A stretch of DNA of 64,000 bases. It comes from Sesamum alatum. Taxonomy: Eukaryota; Streptophyta; Magnoliopsida; Lamiales; Pedaliaceae. The stretch spans positions 36,325,141 to 36,389,140 of the forward strand of contig JACGWO010000006.1 in the NCBI GenBank assembly GCA_034509735.1, written 5' to 3'. Position numbers and translations under genes: made by a program. Each line of letters starts with the position of its first letter. Position 1 is the first letter of the stretch. The notes below the pieces were generated by a model. That model was given only the letters and a program-made list of their open reading frames with translations, had not been told where the DNA came from and ran no database searches. This document shows positions 1-12,266 of the stretch, in pieces.

Positions 1-860
1 AATAATTCTTGAAACTCAAAAGCTCTATGGATGTGTTTGAAAATAAAAAATGTTGATGAACCACAGAGACTGAAACAAGGGCAGTGGAGGAAGATAGAGG
101 GTTGTGGTGGGGGGTGGCGGTGGGGCATGGCGGTGCAGCAGCAGGTGGAGGAGGAAGCAGCCACACCACCCCCCACCACCATGCACCCACCCCCAACCCT
201 CATGTGATATTCTGCTAAAATAAGACATTGGAATTTGAGCTTTGAATGAATAATTCCCCTCGGAATTATATCCCTCTAACCCCACCTTTTTTGACTTGTA
301 TCATTCACAGTCAATTAATTAAAGATTAAATTTCTTTAATTTACCAACGACACACAACTGGGCTTCTTCATTCTTCAATGCAATTTAATTCTTTCTTAAT
401 TCCAATATTCAAGAATTGTACTCCCTATCATTTACTTTTTTTTATTATAAATAGATAGATAGATAGTACTAGCATGGGTAGGGGAGTAGGGGTAGGCAAA
501 TTGTGTGTAATAATCAGTCCTACACTTATTCCAAGAAATAATTAGGATTAATTTTAGGAACACTCTCACTTAATTGATTCTTTCCATGTGCTCTCTTGTA
601 CCACTAAATTGAAATTTATGGCACTACTAGAGAATTTAAGATTTAGGTACAATTATAATTTAATGCAATTTAATTACACAACATTCAACTCTCTTTTCTA
701 CTTATAAGGATAAAAATTACTTGTTAATTTGTTTCTTGATATAATTTTTTTCTATTCTATTTGCTTTTTTTTTTTTTTGTTAATATCGATAAATATTTTT
801 TAACAGGGAAGTTGAAGAGGCAAATGGGACATTTACAGATCAAATACCTCGTTTTAACCT
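1..860. other. AT-rich intergenic sequence, no gene recognised
   Basis: No supported gene is seen here. Positions 100-190 form a short G-rich then C-rich low-complexity patch, which produces a small open frame without recognisable protein character. The rest is AT-rich with homopolymer runs and a short GATA microsatellite near 452-465. The left edge could contain the end of a gene lying outside the window, but nothing in the sequence shows it. Confidence 0.5.
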
Positions 861-879
861 TTTCTTAGAAAAATATATA

Positions 880-1082
880 AGAATATGTTCAAATATAAAA
901 TTAAATGATTCTCTTCTCTACCAGATTTAAATTTTTAATTTAGATGGTGGTTTAACATGATACCAGAGCTCTACGAAGAACAAGCATTGAATTCAAATTT
1001 CATCATGGTTAATTCATAAGAGAAAAATTTTATGTGGAGAATCTACGTGAGGGACGATGTTAAGATATATTAATAAAATAAA
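880..1082 (+). mobile_element. TRIM-like small LTR retroelement remnant, interrupted by a MITE
   Basis: An LTR-like end (GTTTAACA at about 951-958) is followed directly by TGATACCAGAGC, a close variant of the initiator-Met tRNA primer-binding site TGGTATCAGAGC. About 100 bases later the sequence TGTTAAGATAT at 1059 looks like the start of a second LTR. This arrangement (short LTR, PBS, about 100 bases of interior, LTR) is that of a TRIM element. A related copy lies at 2870-3107. The second LTR is cut by the MITE that starts at 1083. Outer boundaries are approximate. Confidence 0.45.
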
Positions 1083-1239
1083 GGGTAAATTACATTGACA
1101 CTCCCTAAAGTTTACCTTTTAATTTGGGTGTAGTTGTAATTACAACTATAACCTTAGATGGTGTAGCTGTAATTTCATAAAAGACAAGATTTTCTTGTGT
1201 ATTTTGACATAATCTTAGGGGTATTAATGTAATTTATTA
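1083..1239. mobile_element. MULE-type MITE (157 bp) with 9-bp TSD
   Basis: The element starts with GGGTAAATTACA and ends with a degenerate complement (TGTAATTTA then TTA instead of CCC). It is flanked by the identical 9-mer TAAAATAAA at 1074-1082 and 1240-1248. The terminus is the same as in the elements at 34669 and 34940. A 9-bp duplication is the hallmark of Mutator-like transposition. There is no coding capacity, so it is non-autonomous. Confidence 0.75.
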
Positions 1240-1248
1240 TAAAATAAA

Positions 1249-2865
1249 TAAAATATATAGTGAAGAAAGAGGAAAGGTAGAGAGTTACAATGTAAAGTAA
1301 GAATTGACAAAGTTGTGCATAAAATCCCACCCCATTTGATTTAGGTTTTGTTTTTATGCTGCTACAAAGTTGACTAAACTTATTCAGCATTGATTCTTGA
1401 AAATGTCAGTGTAATGGCATTGGTATATTCAATCACCAGACATATGTATGTATGTATGTCCAATGTCCAATGTCCAATCATTAAAATAAACACTTGTATT
1501 TCTAAAGGGATGCATACAATTATGGGACATTTCCACCCTTAACTCCCAACTTTTTCTAGGGTTTCATACACTCTATATTTTTATATTAATATACTAGAAA
1601 AAATACGATATGTTATTATATATGGATGATTATAAATGTTAAAAGTAAAATATTGTAGTACATGTTAATTAATTATAGATACGTAATAGTTATTAGTCAT
1701 TAATTCTGCAAACGAAACTAAACAATTGATTAACATATTAACTTATCATAGATTTTAAGTTATAATCGTTTATAATGTATGAAATAATCTATTTTGTTTT
1801 GCTGATGTTTTCTTTACCATACTATGAAATACGTGTGTGTGTGATTATTAAAGTCGATGAAAATATTATGGCAACCCGAAATTATGTTTATTTCGGACAG
1901 TAAAGTTTGGAAAAAGTAAAAAGCTAAATAAATAAATAAATAATTTAATTGCTCCGATTCAAGTCAAACTTTCCCTTTTTACTTAAAAAGAAAAGAAAAG
2001 AAAACGCAAGTACAGAGATCCATGCAGGCAAAAGTCGCATTTTACCAGAAGGGGCTCGATCGGACATTGTTAATACCCACTTAATTGTGTTCTTTTACGT
2101 AGAAAATTAATGTAATTAACTTTTAGTATTATAGAATAATTATTTGTCCACTAAGTAATTTAATCTTTTGAAAACGAACCTCATTATATGAAAAGACAGA
2201 TCGTTTTAATTATAAAAGTAAATAATTCATATTAAATAGATTGCAAGAAATTATATAATTAATATTGGTGAATGAAGCAAATAAATAAATAATATTTCTT
2301 TTCATGTGAAAATGACAACTTCTCCACATAACAATTCAATCATGAAGGCCACTGATTTAACATAGTTGGTGCACTACTTGCTTGCTTCCCATTAAGGCAT
2401 ATCATCAGGAACAGAACCATGCACAACATTCTGAATTCCTATTTATATTTTTTTTTGAAAAAAATTAAAATAAATAATTACTAGTTAAATTAATCAAAAA
2501 GAAAAAAGCGTGCAATTATTTTTCTTTTTAAAAACAATTATTAAGTATTAAGATATTAAATATAAAATGATTGCTATCTCTAATTGATGAAGAATTTGAT
2601 TAGGGATCAACATGTTATTTTCGAAAGTATCAAAAAATCAAAACCACATATTTTTTAGTTATTTTGTAACTACTAGATTACCCCTAGTTAGTGAACTATG
2701 CACACATGTTAGCGGTTGGTGAGGGGTAAAAATGAGTTTACACCCCAGCATTAATTACCTAGAATAATATAAATACTCAATTTGTACCATTGTAAAGGGG
2801 ATTTTTGGAAGGGCAATTGAAGGAGACTTGAATTTTTTGGCTTATGACGTGTGAAGTGTGCTTTG
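1249..2865. other. Intergenic AT-rich sequence
   Basis: No gene is supported. A short (TATG)n/(CCAATGT)n tract is present near 1443-1478, and poly-A-rich and AAAT-rich runs are scattered. No long reading frame or recognisable element end was found. Confidence 0.5.
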
Positions 2866-2869
2866 ATCA

Positions 2870-3107
2870 CAACCTCCATGATTATTTCCCCATCACTAAT
2901 AGCTTAAGTTTTTAAATGAAATGATCGTTTAACATAGTATCAGAATCAGGCCAAACAAGATATTTAGGGTTCGAAGTTCGTTGCCACCCATTATCGAAAG
3001 AAATGCTTCACATGCAGGGTTTGCACAAAAAAGCGTGTTAAGATATTAACATTAATCGATTCTCCTATCTATCCGTTTAAATTTTTACATGAGGCGGTCG
3101 TTTAACA
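2870..3107 (+). mobile_element. TRIM-like small LTR retroelement
   Basis: The sequence ATCGTTTAACA (about 2925-2935) is followed by TAGTATCAGAATC, a PBS-like match to initiator-Met tRNA. About 100 bases later TGTTAAGATATTAAC opens what looks like a 3' LTR that ends in GTCGTTTAACA near 3107. The ends of both LTRs match each other (CGTTTAACA). It has no coding capacity. The family resembles the remnant at 880-1082. The 5' limit is uncertain. Confidence 0.45.
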
Positions 3108-3109
3108 TT

Positions 3110-4006
3110 AAGTCGCTAAATATTTTATTTAATTAATTTTGGATATAATATTTATTTATTATATAACTGCATAGAAAAAAATATTATCATGGAAAAGGTT
3201 TGGAAAGGGCATGTTTTGAACAAATTATTGTAGAGAATGGGCAATGATAGGGCCACTTATAAATGATTAAATAAGTAGAACAATAATAAGTGCTTCTCTA
3301 CCAAAGCCACTTATATTTTAAAATAAAATAATATATTTATAGTCAATTTGAATGTGGATATGTCGCGGGTGCGCTTTCAACTCACTGTTGAGAATCCAAT
3401 ATAAGATCTGATCACGCTACTCTTGTAGACTTTTGTAGTCAAAATGCGATGTATACAAACATTTGTTTAGGTGTTCATAATTTAGTGCAACATTATTAAT
3501 AATTCACTAATTTCTTTAATATTATTTTATTTATATAGTTCTATTATTGTTAGACGGAATTAAATATTTACTTAACTAGTCGTGTTGATGATAATTTCTA
3601 ATGCTATTCGTATGCTTTTGGTACGGAATCTAATATTGAACATATGCATGTGTTTTTTTTTAATCAGTAGTATTTATATGAACTAATATCGACAAATACA
3701 TTTAATTATGTGTTCGAACACGAAACAACATATTTTCTGATCAAACGCTTATATATATATATATATAATCATAACGCCAACTCATAGTACAACTTATATA
3801 AAAATAGGAAAATAGTGTATGATTTGCGAACATGACACCAGACATGCAATGTGCAGCTTGTTATTACAACCTAATTTTCTCCTATTTTTTAATTTATGTA
3901 CTGTGTTTGTACCAAATAAATAATACATCCATCACACATACCCAAAAAAGGGCTTTTTATCAGTACACAAACAACACCACAAATTTTCAAAAAAAATAAA
4001 AAAAAA
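3110..4006. other. Intergenic AT-rich sequence
   Basis: No gene or bounded repeat was recognised. There is a (TA)n tract near 3750-3767 and A-rich low-complexity sequence immediately before the MITE at 4016. Confidence 0.5.
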
Positions 4007-4015
4007 TAAAAATTA

Positions 4016-4398
4016 GGCAAAATTATATTTTTGGTCCATAACTTTAGGCCGTTAGCATTTTTGGTCCTGTAACTTACTCCACTTACACATTTTGTCCTCT
4101 TTTTTTTACAAATTTAGTGTTGAACATCTCAGATTTGGTTTTTTTTTTTTGATAAATTTAGTCTTGTCTTGGCAATTGATCCCATTCTCACTCGAGTAAA
4201 TCTCATTTTTGGTCCTGTAACCATATGTCGACAGGACCAAATTTATCAATATATGACTAAATTTACCAAAAAAGGATCAAATCTGATATGTTTTGGATTA
4301 AATTCATCAAAACAAGGATTAAATGTGTAAATAGAGTATGTTACAGGACCAAAAGTGCTAATGACCTAAAATTACAGGATTAAAAATATAATTTTTCC
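4016..4398. mobile_element. MULE-type MITE (383 bp) with about 85-bp TIRs and 9-bp TSD
   Basis: The left end begins GGCAAAATTATATTTTTGG. The right end read in reverse complement begins GGAAAAATTATATTTTT, and the similarity extends for about 85 bases, including the shared block TTTTGGTCCTGTAAC. The flanks are the identical 9-mer TAAAAATTA at 4007-4015 and 4399-4407. There is no coding capacity. The long TIRs and 9-bp duplication place it among Mutator-like non-autonomous elements. Confidence 0.85.
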
Positions 4399-4407
4399 TA
4401 AAAATTA

Positions 4408-5550
4408 AGATTCAACTAATGTTGTGGGTAAATTAAGATGGAATATTCTAAAGATGGATTTAAAGGTTGTTTAGCAAATACCCCTACAATGAGCTATCAC
4501 AAAAAATATTTGTTAGACAATCATTAATTTTATAAAAATATTTATAATTATTTAAATAATAATAAATATTTATAATTATGATAAAATTTAGGAGAGGTCG
4601 CTGTAATTTGAGTTGAAGAGAAGATGTTAATGATTCATGTTGGGAAGCATGATTGGCAAATGTGATGCGGACCAAAAGCCACGTGAACGAACATTACATT
4701 AACTGAGAAAGTGATGAACCCAAACATTGATCAGCTTTTGTTCTCTTTCCTTCAACTTAATCAACTTTCAGACAACTCAAAGTAGAGACTAATCATCCTG
4801 TACCTCTGTTCTGTACGTACAACATGCTCATCAGGCCACCCCTCTTCACATTTCATTTCTTGGTTTCAGGTGCTACTAATAAATTCATTTGCAATATCAC
4901 GTGGGATTGCTTGCATTTTTTTCTGCTTTTAATATGATGAAAAACCTCTTTCATTACAAAGATTTTGATGCCTAACCCTCATCCAGTACTTTTAAGGTTG
5001 GGACTATATATTAAAACTTTTTCTTTAAATAAAAATATATCGGCTTGCAGCACAGACGCACATTAGAAGATTTTAATCTAATTTAAAGAGCATAGGGTTT
5101 TTTTTTTTTTTTTTTTGTTTCTACACACACCCTATGCAGTGATGCACTCGCGCACACAAATAAATTCAAACACAAGACTTCTCGTAAGAAATTTTGAACT
5201 TAAATCGTTGGATTATATCCGCCAGAGGAGCAAAGGGTTAATAGTAATAGAATCGGATATATATAGCTCGAAAATGAATTAATACACATGGAGTTTTTTA
5301 ATTTTAAGAATAGTAATAAAGTACCATTAATTTAATCATGTAAAATAGTGCCATGGTGGATTTGTTAAGGATAAAAGCGTAATTTTAGATTTCGTGAACT
5401 TTTAGGGTTTCACAAGTTCTATGAATCCAACCCTATAATGGTAGCATGATATGTCCTACAAAACCTGCTGAAACAAATTACAGGGAGGAAACACCAAATG
5501 AAACCTGTCCCCATTTATCATCAAATTCTAACTTTAATTATTCAAAATAG
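4408..5550. other. Intergenic sequence, no gene recognised
   Basis: Mixed-composition sequence with a somewhat less AT-rich stretch near 4670-4870. That stretch resembles transcribed leader sequence in base composition but has no reading frame I can support. A poly-T run lies at about 5098-5116. Confidence 0.45.
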
Positions 5551-5557
5551 TAGATAA

Positions 5558-5735
5558 GGTTTTTCTCGAACGGTAATATTGAGGCCTCACAATCAAAAGA
5601 TTATGGATTCGAATCCCACAAATGCGGGTAGATTTATATTTCTTGTTTTTCTGTCTTGTTTGAACGTATTCATTAAGTTGAATTATCGACATATTAAATT
5701 TATATTGAATGATGTAATGAATCGCATACAATCAG
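5558..5735 (+). mobile_element. tRNA-derived SINE copy
   Basis: A degenerate pol III A-box region (TCTCGAACGGTAAT, near 5563-5576) is followed about 30 bases later by a good B box, GGATTCGAATCCC, at about 5604-5616, as in tRNA-derived SINE heads. The words AGG then CTCACAATCAAAAG resemble the copy at 6845, which supports a shared family. It cannot be a functional tRNA because no cloverleaf closes around it. The 3' end is approximate. Confidence 0.5.
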
Positions 5736-5739
5736 AAGA

Positions 5740-6184
5740 AAAGGAAATAATTCAAAATATAAAAAAAAGGGGTGCTAGCTAGGGTTTATTACATTCCCTC
5801 CCACATTTGAGAAAATTGTCCTGAACGAAAATTCCTAAAATTAACTGTAACATTATTATGTGTGATGGAAAACGATTTCTCTAGCAAGTAATTGACAAAA
5901 TGAAGGGATGCATATGGCCCCAAGATTATTGTTTGATGTTTGATGGGGCAACAAGTTCATGTTTTACGACAATTTTCTTGATCTACGTATCACACTTTGG
6001 ATTTTTCGCATGTTTCACATCAAAATTTTGTTCTTAACTGCAGTTAAAATCTTCCAAAGATTATGTATATATCAACTGTTTTTTTTTTTTTTTTTCTTGG
6101 GCTCATCAATGTGGCCAAGAAATAAAAATGATCAGTACTTGAATGACAATTTTATCTAAATGATATATGTAACTTACTAGAAAG
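5740..6184. other. Intergenic AT-rich sequence
   Basis: No gene is supported. A poly-T run lies near 6079-6095. Confidence 0.5.
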
Positions 6185-6192
6185 GTAATCGA

Positions 6193-6836
6193 CTATGATG
6201 CATGGACACGGACACGATACGACACGGATACAACGACAAAAAAAATTTCAAAAAATTAGAACATGACACGGCACTGACACGGCTAAATATAATATTGCAT
6301 ATATATATTCTAAAATTTCTCATAAAATTAAAATATGAAATATAAAATATATCAAAATAAAACATAAAATAAGCATGTCTTATGTCTAAATATTTTTAAC
6401 CAAAATACATGATTTTAAAAATATACATAATCAGTTTATTTTAAAAAGTACAATTGAAAATCAATAACCATCCAAATTAGTTAAATTATAATGACCATCT
6501 ATTGATGTTTTAGTAATTTCATCCCAAAAATTTTAGTTTGAGATAAGTGAATTATTTTTCTTCTTTTTTTATTTTGTCTAAAACTCTTTTTTTTAAGAAA
6601 AAAAAGAGTACAAAACTTTTTAAAATTATAAAAAAAATCATAAACGTGTCGGACACTCCTTCAAAATGTGTCGGACACGCCAACAGGCGTGTCTGACACC
6701 GTGTCCTTTTTTTTCTTTTTTTTTTTAATTTTCGGGCACACCTATGCCGTGTCCAACACGTGTCCGAGGCATATCCGTGTCTGACACGTGTCCGACATTA
6801 CATTGGGTAATTTTTCGGAGTGTCCGTGCGTTATAG
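6193..6836. mobile_element. hAT-type non-autonomous element (644 bp) with 8-bp TSD
   Basis: The left end CTATGATGCATGGACAC and the right end in reverse complement CTATAACGCACGGACAC form imperfect terminal inverted repeats. The flanks are the identical 8-mer GTAATCGA at 6185-6192 and 6837-6844, which is the hAT signature length. Both subterminal regions are packed with the motif GGACACG/CGTGTCC in both orientations (6205-6290 and 6640-6800), a typical arrangement of transposase-binding sites. There is no coding capacity. Confidence 0.8.
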
Positions 6837-6844
6837 GTAATCGA

Positions 6845-7000
6845 TGATCCCTTGCCCGAGTGATGAGGTTGAGGTCCCACAACCAAGAGGTCGTGGGTTC
6901 GAGTACTACAAATATAGGGTGTCGTTTAGTTTATAAGATGTTTGTATTATTCCTTTGGTTGCTCTAATGTTGGTGTTGGTAGATTTAAAGATGTTGTTAT
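6845..7000 (+). mobile_element. tRNA-derived SINE copy
   Basis: An A-box-like word (CCTTGCCCGAGTGATGAGG, 6850-6868) is followed by AGGTCGTGGGTTCGAGTAC with a B box around 6893-6906. The spacing between the boxes fits a tRNA-derived SINE head. It starts immediately after the target duplication of the hAT element, so the hAT element landed at or next to its 5' end. The 3' end was not determined. Confidence 0.5.
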
Positions 7001-7128
7001 GATGTAGACTAAATATTGTAATAGCAGTTGGTTGCTATGAAAACATTACTGTATTTTCAAATATATCTTTCTTAATTAGGTTACATAAATATTGAATCAT
7101 ATTTGTTGATAGGAAGTTATAGAATAAA

Positions 7129-7559
7129 GAAAAAATTACAAGTACCTCCCTTGAGGTTTGGCAGAATTATAAATACCCTCTCGTTATTTAAAAAATTACA
7201 AATACCCCTTTGAGATTTGTAACCGTCTAACAAATAACTCATTTATATCCATTTTTATGGGTGAACTGACCAAAATGCCCTTTATGCATTGAATTATTTT
7301 TTATTTAATTTTTTAAAACAAATTGGACAACAATGCGCAGGGAGGGTTTCTTACGTTTTTAACACAGAGCAACAATAGGGCAATTTGTCTTGGCTGATTT
7401 TTCTATAATTTTAATAAATAAAAAAATTCAAGGGCAAAATGGTCAATTTCGGGTCTTTGGTTAAAAATTACAAACTTTGAGGGGTATTTGTAATTTTCAA
7501 ACAACGAGAGAATATTTATAATTATGTCAAACTTTAGGGGAGATGGCTGCAATTTACTC
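7129..7559. mobile_element. MULE-type MITE (431 bp) with about 100-bp TIRs and 9-bp TSD
   Basis: The identical 9-mer TAGAATAAA flanks both sides (7120-7128 and 7560-7568). The left arm reads AAATTACAAGTACCTCCC, then TTTGGCAGAATTATAAATAC; the right arm in reverse complement repeats this order with mismatches for about 100 bases. The interior matches the copy at 34940-35363 along its whole length, including the words CAATGCGCAGGGAG and GGGCAAAATGGT. There is no coding capacity. Confidence 0.85.
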
Positions 7560-7568
7560 TAGAATAAA

Positions 7569-8220
7569 ATGTGTGATAACTCAATTTGTAACCTTTATTC
7601 AAATTTGACATAAGTATATGTATCACAAGTGTAAACATAAGGTACAAATTCAAGATATTTTAGTTTGTGTCGAGTTCGTTGCATTTATGAATGAATTGAT
7701 GAACTTAATTCTATAGTTAATTTGTAATTAATATTAATTAATTTAATGCATGATGAATTCAGTTATGATCTTCGCGTATTTTATTCAAATTGAACTTTCG
7801 CCAATCTAAATATTTATAAATATTTGATACGAAAATGTGAGTGACTTCAATTCTGATCACCACCATGAGTCAGAATAAGTCATAGAGAATTATAGATGGT
7901 TCACAAGAAATTATCTGAGAACGTAATTTTCACGTCAGTCGAGCGAACAAATACATAAGTTTTTTATAATTAGCGACATGATGTATATGTATTACTATAT
8001 ATTGCAATGAAATTTCAAATCATGTATAGTTCCCTCCACTCATTGATTTGCACAAAATGAAATAGACAAGCACCAAATGTCAAAAGGTCTTAGCAATTAC
8101 TGCAAAAAGTTCTTCACTTGGAGTCAACAAGATTGATCTACTTTTTCTTTGGCTAATGTATGTGATGGAAAAATGGACCCCAATTTCTCTCTTTTTTTTG
8201 TTTTATATTGAAAATTATGA
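7569..8220. other. Intergenic AT-rich sequence
   Basis: No gene or bounded repeat was recognised. Confidence 0.5.
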
Positions 8221-8224
8221 TTTT

Positions 8225-8455
8225 TTTTATTAATTAAAGTAAACAAATTACAAGCAGTCGCTATCGAATATTAACATCGAAAAAAGATGATTATAACAAT
8301 GAAACCAATAATATCACATAAATAACACCTAACTATTACAGTTAAAAATAATACAGACTATACAGTAATAACAACAGGGAGTTCGAACTCATGACCTCTA
8401 AAATCATGAGGCCTCAGTTTCGCCAACTGAGTTAGGCCTCATCGGGCCAATTTCT
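8225..8455 (-). mobile_element. tRNA-derived SINE copy (minus strand)
   Basis: Read on the minus strand, the head carries GCCTAACTCAGTTGG (8437-8423), a good pol III A box, then GAGTTCGAACTCC (about 8390-8378), a good B box, about 40 bases apart. The following AT-rich body ends near a short T/A-rich tail around 8225. This is the clearest of the three SINE heads in the window. Flanking duplications could not be fixed by eye. Confidence 0.6.
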
Positions 8456-10229
8456 TCTTTTTAAGAAAAAAGAAAATAAAATCTTATTAAATTCATTTAA
8501 TGTTCTATATCAAAATATATATATAATATACATTATATAAAAAGCGCCCGAACGTCTAATAATTACGTACTAATTTTGGATTTATAGTACTAATAATTAC
8601 CTAAATTTGATTTACTTAAAGTTGGAATTATGAGACATTAATTACAACTAATGGGGATAATTTAATTTTGGAATTTGGTAATCTTCTTGTATTATCAATC
8701 GTCAACTTGCAAAAAGTATGTGTTTGAGAAAATATTATATGCGGCGTGGCGAAATATACAATAGTCTGATCATCTAAAGTAAAATAGTTATTTTTATATA
8801 CATAATACTATATATTATATTTTCCCCATTAAACTTTCTAGATGGAAATTTCGAAAAAGTTTTGGTATCTTTAGAAGCCGTACACATGTGTGAGAAAAAT
8901 TCTGAAAAGAATATTTTTATTTTAAAAATAAAATATCTATTATTTTGGTTCATTCATTTAATGTGTCATTATAAAATTAGTATAATCATATCCTTGGAAT
9001 CAAATAAGAAAATAGACAAGGTCAACCTAATCAATTATTCAATTAGTCTTTTGGTACTATACACGTAATTAATTCGTATAATTACAAAAAATCACTTTCC
9101 GTTTCTTCAAAAATGAAATAAATAAATGTTTTCTTCATCACTTCACTCCTCAAATTCTCGAAACGGATATTATTGTTCATAATCATGCAAGTATTCCTAA
9201 AATAGTTAGCTGTACAATTAAAGGCAATATAACCTTTTCATATCACAACGTAAATTTAAATAATAGTGTATTCGATCCGACTGGAATCATTTTCTACCAG
9301 AGCTACTTGGGCATTTATTTAAAGAGCGGAAGGAATAGAAAAATTAGGTCTGAATTAAGAATGAGTAGTGTATGAGAAATCAAACACTATCTCAAAATAA
9401 AAAATAAAATAGCAAACACATGGATGAATAGTGCTACCATTGGATCTGGAGCTGGAAACTGCATTAAATGAGTCTCCCACAAAGGATAAGAATTAGGTCT
9501 TTAATTATTAGGGGAAGGTGGTTTTGGCTATGGGCTACTTTGTCCTCTCCAATTTAAGGCTCTTCATAGCCCTATGTACCACCCCTATATATACCTGCCT
9601 AAATTTATATATATATATATATATATATTTACGTTGTGATATGAATTATTTAGCTGATAAAATAAATAATTCAATTGGGTTGAGTTATTCAATCGAATAG
9701 TAATTAGTACTAGATTTTTGGATTAAAAACGGGCTTTCATAATGAAAAGTAAATGCGTATTAGGTTGCTTATACAAGTTAATAATGAAAAGTAAACGGAA
9801 TCTTAGTATATGAATTTTATGGGTTGAAGATGTGCTGCAAAATGTCATCCCTTAGTACATTAGGTATATATGTTGTGTGATTTTTTTTTTATAGAATTTT
9901 GGAGAATTTACGGCTTATCAATTTTCAATGAAATTTAGTGTGATTTGATTTAAATGTATCAAAAATAATATTTTTATTGTAATTATATATAGACCGTATT
10001 GTACTTAAGATTGGTGAATCAAATGCTACTTAAATCATGAAATAATATATATTGAAAAATATTTGATTTAGTGGCGGATGAAAGAAATAAATTCATGGAA
10101 TAATTAGAAATAGCTTAGAAAAATTATTAGTAATTATTATAAAACTAAATAAACAGATTTGAAATGAAAATATCTGGAGAATTGAAATATGGAATTTAGG
10201 CATTTTGGGATTCTGACAAGAAGTAGTAT
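8456..10229. other. Intergenic AT-rich sequence
   Basis: No gene is supported. A (TA)n microsatellite lies at about 9609-9629. Short reading frames here have neither similarity I recognise nor a compositional shift. Confidence 0.5.
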
Positions 10230-10640
10230 TATGTGGGAACAATCAAACATACAGGGAAGATCAGATGAGGATGAGGATCAGGATCAAATGCTCCACCACT
10301 CTTCTTGTCCATCTGATCTGATCACCCCAAACCCAACGTACAACTCATTTGAAGCTGTGTGATTAAGAAGGTGAAACCAGATATGGGTGGGTCCCAAAAA
10401 GGGCTTTCAGTGGCGAATTAGACAGGTGAGGATGGGTCCCGGCGGCTGTGAGTATTGTACCCCCAACACCATCTCATCTCCTGTGACAAATCAGAGTAAT
10501 CGAACGGGACAGCATAAAGAGAAAGGGTGGGGTCTCCCACACTGGAACTCTGTTTTGATGCCATTTCAACTGATAAGACTAGACCATCAGCAGACTACTA
10601 TTGTACCTGAAATTCGTGTCCAGTGTCAACGCCGTTGCTT
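10230..10640. other. GC-richer island of unknown nature
   Basis: Base composition rises clearly against the AT-rich surroundings. A frame at 10387-10731 on the plus strand stays open for 114 codons, but the predicted peptide resembles nothing I know and ends in low-complexity Ser/Leu/Phe. The stretch could be promoter or leader sequence, a transposon remnant or a decayed exon. Its start contains a near-palindromic patch built on GATC and ATGAGGATGAGGATCAGGAT (10262-10330). Confidence 0.3.
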
Positions 10641-10839
10641 TTCCGATAAATACTCATTTATTTTAGTTGTTAGCTTGTCTTTGTCACTTCTTGCTCTTTT
10701 TCTTTTTCTTTTTCTTGTTTTCAATAAATAAATTAATGTGTCATAAATTAGTAAAATTACTAAAAAGTTATTTAAGAAATATAATTACGCAATAAAAGTT
10801 TTTAGTAATTTCTTTTTTTTAAGTTAGAAAAATTAGGTT

Positions 10840-11330
10840 GGGATACACTTTTTGACTATCGTATCCTAATTTAATGATCGTAATCCCACTACCTAACATA
10901 ATTGCGATTTTGGCGTAGTTTTTATTGGATCAAATATTACAAATCAATCACCGTCTGAGGGGGGATACCCCTCCCATTCCGAAAATGCCAAAATTACATT
11001 AAAGCCATTAGGATCCTCGCATTTTTCCAACCACTCGACCCGACCCGGACCATTGACTCAAACACGTGGATCCACCAGCCGCCATCGATGCTATTAATGG
11101 GAAGTCGCCGATATCTTGCCACGTGGACTGAATAAATTCGTACACATGACTCTATAAATATACAACATTCTCATTTATTACAGGTATGTGCATTTATTAT
11201 AACTATAACTACTCGCAGTCGATTTTCTCTATTTCAAACACCATCTGACTTAGGCATCGGAGGGTACCTCATGTCTGGGATGAGCTATCTTCTCAGGTAC
11301 CTCATGTCTGGGACGAGCTACTAGATCGAG
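10840..11330 (+). mobile_element. LTR-like fragment (probable solo LTR of a Gypsy-type element)
   Basis: The sequence contains two G-box words (CACGTGGA near 11064 and CCACGTGGA near 11119), a TATA box TCTATAAATATAC near 11151-11163, and about 90 bases downstream CTGACTTAGGCATCGGAGGG (11237-11256). That word is typical of the R/U5 part of many plant Gypsy LTRs. A 25-base unit beginning GGTACCTCATGTCTGGGA is repeated at about 11264 and 11297. No polyprotein reading frame follows. The outer limits and any target duplication are not determined. A plain promoter is the alternative, but no gene lies downstream. Confidence 0.45.
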
Positions 11331-12266
11331 ACCGCTTAAGGATATTGAGGAAATACCAAAATAACTCTAGAGATCAAGTATCTCGACCCAGATCACCGTC
11401 AAATCATAATATATAAAAAAATCAGCAAACTCTATATTTTCAGGAAGGTTAGAATCTGGGATTGTCAAGCTAAAAACTAGTGATTTAACAACTAGGTTAA
11501 CGGGTTGATGGTAAATTTTCTATATTATGAGCATGCATGATACACTTGACTTAAAACATCATAAATCCGCCGAGATGTAAGGGTAGGATTTGAGAACCAA
11601 TCGGTAAGATTGAAATCTTGCAAATTTTTACGTTCGGATTTCATTAATGTGGTATTAAGTTTATTTCATTACTAAATTCTTATTTGTTTCGTTGAATATA
11701 TATATATATATTAGTTTAAAATTACTAATACCCTTAACCAACCATTAATATTTTAATCCTCGACATACTAAATAATTTAGAGTTAAATGATTAAAATCTT
11801 TAAATTTAAAATTATTCAAATAAATCTAAATATTTTTGTTAATAGGGATTTGAGATCCATAATCTAAATTCATACGTTAAAATGTAGCTTAATATATATA
11901 TATATATATATATATTTTAATAAAAAAGAACCAATAGATCTTCAAAGATATTGCATAGTAATATTCCAAGTCCATTGTTGTTGAAATCATGCAAGAAAGT
12001 TTGAGCCACCCACATAGGATCCCATCCACCTTGTACTACATACTCTTTAATGATACATTAATTGTAATAGATCATTCCCAAAATGCTTCCATCACTCTTG
12101 ATGATTATCACTACTTAACGTGCCAAAAAGTGCCCTAAACTCTATAAAAACCAATTTTTCAGGCCTAAAAATCTACTTTTCTATTTTTCTCCATTTTCTT
12201 TTCTATTGATCTTTTACTCGAAACGTAAATATCATTTACACAAAATTATTCTTGCTTTTCAGAAAA
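11331..12266. other. Intergenic AT-rich sequence
   Basis: No gene is supported. (TA)n microsatellites lie at about 11696-11711 and 11893-11915. Confidence 0.5.

Noticed and set aside
5604..5618. tRNA gene suggested by a perfect B box
   Set aside because: The A box is degenerate and there is no cloverleaf; similarity to the copy at 6845 shows a repeat.
8378..8437. Functional tRNA gene on the minus strand
   Set aside because: A and B boxes are present but no acceptor stem or cloverleaf closes around them; an AT-rich tail follows, as in a SINE.
10387..10731. 114-codon plus-strand frame as a gene
   Set aside because: No recognisable protein features, ends in low complexity, and no splice or promoter signals that decide it.
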